Shown here: piece by piece, positions 58,652 through 64,000 of the stretch
Numbering within the stretch: the stretch's first letter is position 1
How the letters are laid out: every line of letters begins with the position of its first letter
Origin: Exiguobacterium sp. KRL4
GTDB lineage: Bacteria > Bacillota > Bacilli > Exiguobacteriales > Exiguobacteriaceae
DNA: 64,000 bases
Assembly: GCF_001870785.1 (NCBI RefSeq)
Contig: NZ_MOLV01000027.1
Coordinates: 1 to 64,000, forward strand
Reading direction: 5' to 3'
The notes under the pieces: model-generated
Databases searched by the model: none
Seen by the model: the letters and a program-made list of their open reading frames with translations, nothing else
What the model was told of the DNA's origin: nothing
Made by a program: the position numbers and the translations under genes

Positions 58652-59743
58652 CGCTGTCTTGCGTAATTTAGCGAGCTTAATCACATTCAGCACCGTGACC
58701 TTCGCGACGGCGTAAAACGGGACGGCCAACAACATACCGAGAATTCCCGCCAGTTGCCCGGCAACGAGCAGGACGACCGTAATCGTAATCGGATGTACCT
58801 TCAAGGATTTTCCCTGAACGAGCGGGGAGATGACATTGGCATCAAGTTGCTGGATGATCGTGATGCCGATGATGACATATAAGCCTTTGATTGGTTCATC
58901 CAAGAAGCCGATCAGGACAGCCGGTGCAGCGCCAAGGAACGGTCCGAGGTACGGGATGATATTCGTCGCGAAGATGAACAGACCAAGCGGTAAGAAGTAC
59001 GGGACATCGAGCCACCAGAGGACAAGTGTTGCGAGACTCCCGACGAATGTACAGACAATCAGTTGCGCCCGGACGTAAGAGCGGATCGTCCCGTTCATGT
59101 CTTTTAGAATCAGCAGGGCTTCCTTGCGGTAACTGATTGGGATGAACTGGACCAGCGCATTCGGTAATTTTTTTCCGTCGACCAACATGAAGACGTATAA
59201 AAAAAGGGCGATGAATAACGTGAAAACGGTCGAGGCAATCAACTGAATCAGCCAAAGCACGGAACCGGCAATCGAGGAAAAGACGTTCCCGAGGAGTGCA
59301 GTCGCGCTTTTCATCGAACTTTCGACCGATGAAAACTCGCTCTCGAGTGACGGAATCGACGTCCCGTATTTGGCATAAAGCGACAGGGATTGTGTGTACA
59401 GACGTTCAGCAAAACCGGGGACGGCACTGATGAAGGCAAAAAGCTGTTTCGTGATCAGCGGGAATAACGTCAAAAGAAATACGATGATGAGCGCAAGCAA
59501 CAAAAGCAAGACGATAAAAATCGCCAGTTTACGCGACCGGAGACGACGTTCGAGTGAATCGACGAAACCGACGGAGAGGTAAAATAAAATTCCGGCGATG
59601 ATGAACGGGGTGAAAATCGTCGTAAACAGGACGAGTAACGGATAAAAAAGAAAGTCGACCTGTCGTGCCATATAGATGATGCCAAGTACTAGCAGGATGA
59701 ACAGACCGATACGAAAGGAACGATTGGAAATCAATCCGGACAA
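58601..59743 (-). CDS. AI-2E family transporter (UPF0118)
   Basis: 380 residues, about eight membrane segments. Conserved blocks: LVLFTTIFTPFIIAGILFYL, RAQLIVCTFVGSLATLVLWWLDVPYFLPLGLFIFATNIIPYLGPFLGAAPAVLIGFLD and QLDANVISPLVQGKSLKVHPITI. Members export signals or ions, and many act as Na+/H+ antiporters. The open frame reaches 59878, but GGGAGGAG with spacing 6 selects TTG 59743. It overlaps the DedA 3' end. Confidence 0.9.
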   Translation of the reverse strand: MSGLISNRSFRIGLFILLVLGIIYMARQVDFLFYPLLVLFTTIFTPFIIAGILFYLSVGFVDSLERRLRSRKLAIFIVLLLLLALIIVFLLTLFPLITKQLFAFISAVPGFAERLYTQSLSLYAKYGTSIPSLESEFSSVESSMKSATALLGNVFSSIAGSVLWLIQLIASTVFTLFIALFLYVFMLVDGKKLPNALVQFIPISYRKEALLILKDMNGTIRSYVRAQLIVCTFVGSLATLVLWWLDVPYFLPLGLFIFATNIIPYLGPFLGAAPAVLIGFLDEPIKGLYVIIGITIIQQLDANVISPLVQGKSLKVHPITITVVLLVAGQLAGILGMLLAVPFYAVAKVTVLNVIKLAKLRKTALLADKPIPNSVPEKPH

Positions 59744-59968
59744 GGCAATCTCCTCCCTCAAAAAATAAGTGGCATGTTGTATCCTTTCCCCGAAATTGCT
59801 GGAAATAGCGTGAAAATTCTGAAAGATATGTGCCTTTTCACATTTAATTGTTATTTGCTTGAAAAATGGGGTAATCATAAACTAACTTGAATTTATTGTT
59901 TAGACACATGTCATGCCGTCATCGTTCAGCAAACCTGAAAGCCACTTCCGTCATGGGAGGTGAAGCGG

Positions 59969-60889
59969 TTGGCGCAAGTAAAAGATCCGGTCATCGAAGA
60001 CCGTTTGTTGCAACATTCCATCTTTAGTTCTCTTTTCTTATCAGTGTTTGGCATTGCTGCCGGATTCCTTCTTTCTTCCTCCTTTGTTCTGTTTGACGGA
60101 CTTTATGCATTGCTGAGTGTCGTCTTAAGTGTTTTTTCGCTTCGAGGTGGTCGGTTCATCACCGTCAAGGATGATGTCCACTTTCCGTTTGGCAAAGAAT
60201 CATTGGAACCCATTCTTGTTTTCTTTCAATATCTCATCGTCTTTCTCCTACTTATTTATGCATTTGTCGCTGCTATTGACACCATTCGGTCGGGTGGTGA
60301 TCCGGTCGAACTGGGGTTTGTCATCGGCTATCTGACAATCAGTGCCTTGATTGCGCTTGTCGTGTATCGCCATCTGAAGCAACTCAACCGGTCCGCGCGC
60401 TCGATTTTAGCAACAGCGGAAGTTGAACAGTGGCGACTGACGGTCATCATGGGAATCGGTGCAGTCGTCGGTTATGGAATCGCCGGGATTGCGACTTGGT
60501 TGTCTTTTGAAAACGTCGCCCGGTACGTCGATCCGGTCATGCTGATGCTGATCGTCTTGTTTCTGATTCGTTATCCGGTCAAGGAGATGGTTCAAGCGAT
60601 GCGGGAAATGCTGGGGATGTCGACGAGTGAACGGTTGATGATCGACATCAAACAGAGTGTCGCCAAAATCGTCGATGAATACGAAGTCGACGATATGTAC
60701 CTCCGGATCTCGAAAACAGGCAGTCTGATTTTCATCGAAATTGATCTGATTGTCGCCAAAAATTACCGCTACGATTCGATTTTGGAACAAGACTTGATAC
60801 GTGAACAAATCGACGCGGCACTTGAGTGGTTGCCGCAAACCAAGTGGCTCACCGTCGCGTTTACAGCCAATCGTAAATGGGCGGAATGA
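59969..60889 (+). CDS. Cation diffusion facilitator (CDF) transporter
   Basis: 306 residues, six membrane segments and a C-terminal cytoplasmic domain. FDGLYALLSVVLSVFSLRGGRF has an Asp at the transport site, and HFPFGKESLEPILVFFQYL is the CDF loop. The second HxxxD site appears replaced (VARYVDPVMLMLIVLFLI keeps one Asp), as in some manganese/iron-type CDFs. GGAGG with spacing 8 favours TTG 59969 over GTG 59960. The peptidase gene follows 15 bases later. Confidence 0.87.
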   Translation: MAQVKDPVIEDRLLQHSIFSSLFLSVFGIAAGFLLSSSFVLFDGLYALLSVVLSVFSLRGGRFITVKDDVHFPFGKESLEPILVFFQYLIVFLLLIYAFVAAIDTIRSGGDPVELGFVIGYLTISALIALVVYRHLKQLNRSARSILATAEVEQWRLTVIMGIGAVVGYGIAGIATWLSFENVARYVDPVMLMLIVLFLIRYPVKEMVQAMREMLGMSTSERLMIDIKQSVAKIVDEYEVDDMYLRISKTGSLIFIEIDLIVAKNYRYDSILEQDLIREQIDAALEWLPQTKWLTVAFTANRKWAE

Positions 60890-60904
60890 ATAGGAGGGAC
60901 TCCG

Positions 60905-62035
60905 ATGTCAACGACACGACTGATCCAAGAATTCATGGAACTGGTTCAAATCGACTCCGTATCTTATGCGGAAGGTCCGTTTCAACAGAACTTGATCAGG
61001 CGTTTTCAGACGCTTGGTCTGACCATCGACGAAGATGCGACGAAAGAAAAGACGGGACTGGGCGCTAATAACTTCGTTGCCCGGCTCGACGGAGATACGT
61101 CGATTAAACCGGTCTTTTTCTCGTCACATATGGATACGGTGTCTCCCGGTCAAGGCATTCGTCCGCTTGAACGGGACGGACGGATTGAGTCCGACCGGAC
61201 GACGATCCTTGGCGCGGACGATAAGGCGGGAATCGCCATCATGCTGGAGTTGGTCAAACGTTTAAAAGAACAGCAGATTCGGCACGGTCCGATTGAATTC
61301 ATCCTGACAGCCGGAGAAGAAGTTGGGCTCCTCGGTGCAAAGGCGGTCGATATGTCGATGCTGCAGGCGAAATTTGGTTACGTCCTCGATAACGGCGGAC
61401 CAGTTGGCGGTATCATCACGACGAGCCCGTCGATGTATCGCTTGGATATCCGACTGACCGGTCGCGCTGCCCATGCCGGACTCGAGCCGGAAAAAGGGAT
61501 TTCGGCGATTGAAGTCGCGGCCCAAGCGATCAGCCGGATGAAACTGGGGCGAATCGATCACGAAACGACGGCGAACATCGGTCAGGTGAAGGGTGGGACG
61601 GCGATGAATGTCGTCATGGAACACCTCGAGCTCGTCGCGGAAGTCCGCTCGTTTGATCATCAAAAGTGTCTTGATCAGGTCGAAGCAATCGAAAAGATTT
61701 TAAACGAGGAGGTGACACGATTCGGCGCTAAACTCCACTTTAAGGCGACAGCGCTCATCACCGGCTATCATTTCGAAGACAACCATCCGTTGCTCGCACA
61801 TGCCAAACACTGTCTGGAAACCATCGGTCGTCCTGCCCGGTTTGAACGCAGTGGTGGTGGAACGGATGCCAACGTCTTTAATGAACAAGGCAAAGTCGTC
61901 GTCAATGTGTCGATCGGTTATGAAGAGATTCATACGGTCGAGGAATATATTCCAATCACCGAGTTCGAACAAGCCGTCGTTTTTGCATTGGAACTGGTCC
62001 GGCAGATGCCGTCCTTCCCAGATCCGTCAGCGTAA
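60905..62035 (+). CDS. M20 peptidase (PepT-like)
   Basis: 376 residues. Zinc-site motifs: SSHMDTVSPG (His and Asp) near 74-83, GADDKAGIAIM with bridging Asp near 109, and TAGEEVGLLGAK with the catalytic Glu near 140. The lid domain contains SMYRLDIRLTGRAAHAGLEPEKG. This is the tripeptidase T / PepT2 branch. GGAGGG lies before ATG 60905. It lies between the CDF and YitT genes in one run of closely spaced plus-strand genes. Confidence 0.9.
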   Translation: MSTTRLIQEFMELVQIDSVSYAEGPFQQNLIRRFQTLGLTIDEDATKEKTGLGANNFVARLDGDTSIKPVFFSSHMDTVSPGQGIRPLERDGRIESDRTTILGADDKAGIAIMLELVKRLKEQQIRHGPIEFILTAGEEVGLLGAKAVDMSMLQAKFGYVLDNGGPVGGIITTSPSMYRLDIRLTGRAAHAGLEPEKGISAIEVAAQAISRMKLGRIDHETTANIGQVKGGTAMNVVMEHLELVAEVRSFDHQKCLDQVEAIEKILNEEVTRFGAKLHFKATALITGYHFEDNHPLLAHAKHCLETIGRPARFERSGGGTDANVFNEQGKVVVNVSIGYEEIHTVEEYIPITEFEQAVVFALELVRQMPSFPDPSA

Positions 62036-62047
62036 GGGGGCCGGGTG

Positions 62048-62884
62048 ATGAAACTGTTTCGTGAAACCGTTTTGATTATCCTGGCCATTTTTGTCCTCGC
62101 TGCCGGCATCAATCTCTTTTTAGGACCACATCATGTCGCAGCAGGCGGCGTCACCGGGATCGGGATTTTGCTCGAAGAAGTGTTGGGCATTGACCGCTCG
62201 ATTGTCGTACTGGTGTTGAATGTGTTGATGCTGTTATTTGCGTTTATCTTTTTAGGCAAAGAAGTATTCTTAAAGTCCGTTCTCGGCAGTCTGATGCTGC
62301 CTCTTGCACTAGGGATTATCCCGGAAACGATGATTGTGTCGGACCGGTTCTTTTCCGTCGCCTTTGGCAGTGTCCTGTTTGCGATCGGGGTCGCTACGCT
62401 TTATTGGTTCGGAGCGTCAAGCGGCGGGACGACGATTCCACCGTTGATTTTCCACAAATACTTTAAGTTGAATACGTCCGTCGGCTATTTTTTGACCGAT
62501 GCGACGATTGTCGTCTTTAACATCTTCGTCTTTGGTCTGGAAGAATTTTTGTTTGCTGTCGCTTCGATCGTCATCACGACCTTTGTCATGGGCTATATCG
62601 AAATCGGGCTGGAACGGAAAAAAGCGATCTTCGTCACGAGTGAGTTGCATACGGACGAAATCCGCAATTACCTGTTGACGTCGCTCGACCGGGGGATGAC
62701 GGTTTTTCGCGTTGAAGGCGGCTACTCGGGCGAACAGAAAAAAATGCTGATGGTCGTCATGAAACGTTCCGAATATGCCGCTGTCATCCGGGCGATTCAT
62801 CAAATTGACAGCGGGTCCTTCATCATCGTCTACAATGTCGCCGACGTTCATGGTCTCGGGTTTAACTACCAACCGGTCGTCTAA
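62048..62884 (+). CDS. YitT family membrane protein
   Basis: 278 residues. Five membrane segments (DUF161: LAAGINLFLGPHHVAAGGVTGIGILLEEVLGI, FGASSGGTTIPPLIFHKYFKLNTSVGYFLTD) and a soluble C-terminal DUF2179 domain (GMTVFRVEGGYSGEQKKMLMVVMKRSEYAAVIRAIHQID). Substrate unknown; some members affect drug tolerance. GGGGG before ATG 62048 sets the start, 12 bases after the peptidase stop. Confidence 0.9.
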   Translation: MKLFRETVLIILAIFVLAAGINLFLGPHHVAAGGVTGIGILLEEVLGIDRSIVVLVLNVLMLLFAFIFLGKEVFLKSVLGSLMLPLALGIIPETMIVSDRFFSVAFGSVLFAIGVATLYWFGASSGGTTIPPLIFHKYFKLNTSVGYFLTDATIVVFNIFVFGLEEFLFAVASIVITTFVMGYIEIGLERKKAIFVTSELHTDEIRNYLLTSLDRGMTVFRVEGGYSGEQKKMLMVVMKRSEYAAVIRAIHQIDSGSFIIVYNVADVHGLGFNYQPVV

Positions 62885-62899
62885 AAGGGAGGAACACGT

Positions 62900-64000
62900 A
62901 TGCAACCGATTATTGCCTTCACGATCATCATGCTCATCTGGACGGTCAGCGATTATATTTCGAAAAAAACAAAGGCCTTATTATCTTCCTTATTTGTTGC
63001 CTCAATCATCTTTTTGATCGGATTCAAGACCAACCTGTTCCCGGAAGATCTCTTACCGACGTCCTCATTGCTGCCACTCGGTCAAACCGTCGTCGGGATG
63101 ATCATCGTCCATCTCGGGACACTCATCAGTCTCGATGAATTCAAACGGCAATGGAAAACCTTTTTGATTGGGGTGTCAGCCGTACTGGGGATTAGTGTCT
63201 TGCTTTTTACGGTGGGTCGCCTGTTCCTTGATACGAATTATGTTCTCAGCGCAATCGCTGCCGTCAGCGGCGGGACGATTTCCGTCATCATCGTCCAGGA
63301 ACAGGCATTGAATGCCGGATTGATCTCAGTCGCCGTCTTTCCGGTCTTGATCGCCGCCTTACAAGGGCTGATTGGTTTTCCGCTGACGTCCGTCATCTTA
63401 CGGAAGGAAGCGTTACGGATCCGGGACGGGGTCCGGGATGGCAGCATCACGAAAAAAGCCGCACTCGATCCGGCAGAAACGTCCGAGAAAAAGACGATTT
63501 TACCGGAACCGTTCCAAACGACAGCCGGGACGTTGTTTGTCGTCGGTGTCGTCGTCATCGTTTCGTCGTTCCTCAGTGGACTGACGAACGGCTGGCTGAA
63601 TACGTTCGTCATCGCCTTATTGCTCGGGATTGCGTTACGGGCGACGGGCGTTCTCAAGCCAAACGTCTTAAATGGAATCGATGCGTATGGTTTGATGATG
63701 CTTGCGATTCTATTGATCATCTTCGGACCGCTCGCGACCACTTCATTTGCGGATCTCGTCGAACTGTTTGTCCCATTGTTGATCGCCTTCATCCTTGGTG
63801 TGTTAGGGATCGTGTTGTTTGCGATGCTTGCCGGGAAGTTACTCGGATATTCCTATTCGATGGCGATTGCAATCGGTTTGACGTCACTATATGGTTTTCC
63901 AGGTACATTGATTCTCAGTCAGGAAGCGGCTAAAAATATCGGGGAGACGGAAGACGAGGTCCAAATCATCGAAGACGAAATCTTACCGAAAATGGTCGTT
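62900..64000 (+). CDS. Multi-pass membrane protein, cut by the window end
   Basis: 367 codons are open from ATG 62900 to the last base, with no stop, so the 3' end is missing. AAGGGAGG lies before the start. About ten membrane segments are visible (QPIIAFTIIMLIWTVSDYIS, LLSSLFVASIIFLIG and so on), arranged as two sets flanking a hydrophilic loop (RKEALRIRDGVRDGSITKKAAL... near 170-200). The layout suggests a secondary carrier such as a GltS-type symporter, but I do not recognise it with confidence. It follows YitT by 15 bases and probably extends the CDF-M20-YitT operon. Confidence 0.7.
   Translation, partial: MQPIIAFTIIMLIWTVSDYISKKTKALLSSLFVASIIFLIGFKTNLFPEDLLPTSSLLPLGQTVVGMIIVHLGTLISLDEFKRQWKTFLIGVSAVLGISVLLFTVGRLFLDTNYVLSAIAAVSGGTISVIIVQEQALNAGLISVAVFPVLIAALQGLIGFPLTSVILRKEALRIRDGVRDGSITKKAALDPAETSEKKTILPEPFQTTAGTLFVVGVVVIVSSFLSGLTNGWLNTFVIALLLGIALRATGVLKPNVLNGIDAYGLMMLAILLIIFGPLATTSFADLVELFVPLLIAFILGVLGIVLFAMLAGKLLGYSYSMAIAIGLTSLYGFPGTLILSQEAAKNIGETEDEVQIIEDEILPKMVV

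Overview
The window reads as chromosome of a Gram-positive Bacillota of the Exiguobacterium type. This is an inference from gene content (murein recycling, PTS systems, CcpA-like sites, strong AAGGAGG ribosome sites, many ATGA start/stop overlaps) and from how the proteins read. I ran no database search. It holds about 75 protein genes, two clear pseudogenes, many intrinsic terminators, and no tRNA, rRNA, CRISPR array or insertion sequence that I can see.

Layout. 1-270: tail of an upstream unit with a perfect 40-bp palindrome and a terminator. 270-1122: two unknown minus-strand genes. 1214-8312: a cell-wall sugar recycling locus, nagZ, murQ, murP and, after two small minus-strand genes, mupG. 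It ends in a P-loop pseudogene translationally coupled to mupG. 8398-20700: housekeeping and accessory singletons (HAD phosphatase, hydrolase, VOC proteins, MarR, DinB, MFS, GNAT, a diguanylate cyclase) and a decayed beta-propeller pseudogene. 20992-24368: a rifampin ADP-ribosyltransferase beside a VanR-VanS-VanY-like set without vanHAX. 25661-27438: a compact phage-like cassette (DnaD-type replication protein, M15 endolysin, XhlB-type holin). 27582-34479: a second diguanylate cyclase, an aldolase-like PLP enzyme, a MerR regulator divergent from an SDR with a textbook 19-bp-spacer promoter, an MFS carrier and a 32-residue membrane peptide. 34485-39358: flavohaemoglobin, then a SgrR-type regulator divergent from an MFS exporter. 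39439-45613: CPBP protease, a GntR regulator with a drug/metabolite-type exporter, DUF554, Nudix, arylamine N-acetyltransferase and a GAF-GGDEF protein. 45702-53332: VOC, a ROK regulator with an MFS carrier, and a beta-diglucoside/chitobiose locus in which gntR-chbG diverges from a GH4 glycosidase and a complete Lac-family PTS. 53504-56517: peptidase S51, YdeI, Nudix, and a class II Fic protein preceded by three copies of one inverted repeat. 56591-64000: cardiolipin synthase, DedA, AI-2E family, CDF, M20 peptidase, YitT, and a membrane protein cut by the window end.

Themes. Amino sugars dominate: NagZ, MurP, MurQ and MupG should supply MurNAc, and the ChbG/GH4/PTS locus beta-linked disaccharides. 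Both carry CcpA-like sites and dyad operators, so both look catabolite-repressed and substrate-induced. Three GGDEF proteins, only one with an RxxD inhibitory site, suggest several inputs to c-di-GMP. Arr, VanY-like, NAT, and several efflux carriers give the region a resistance/detoxification character.
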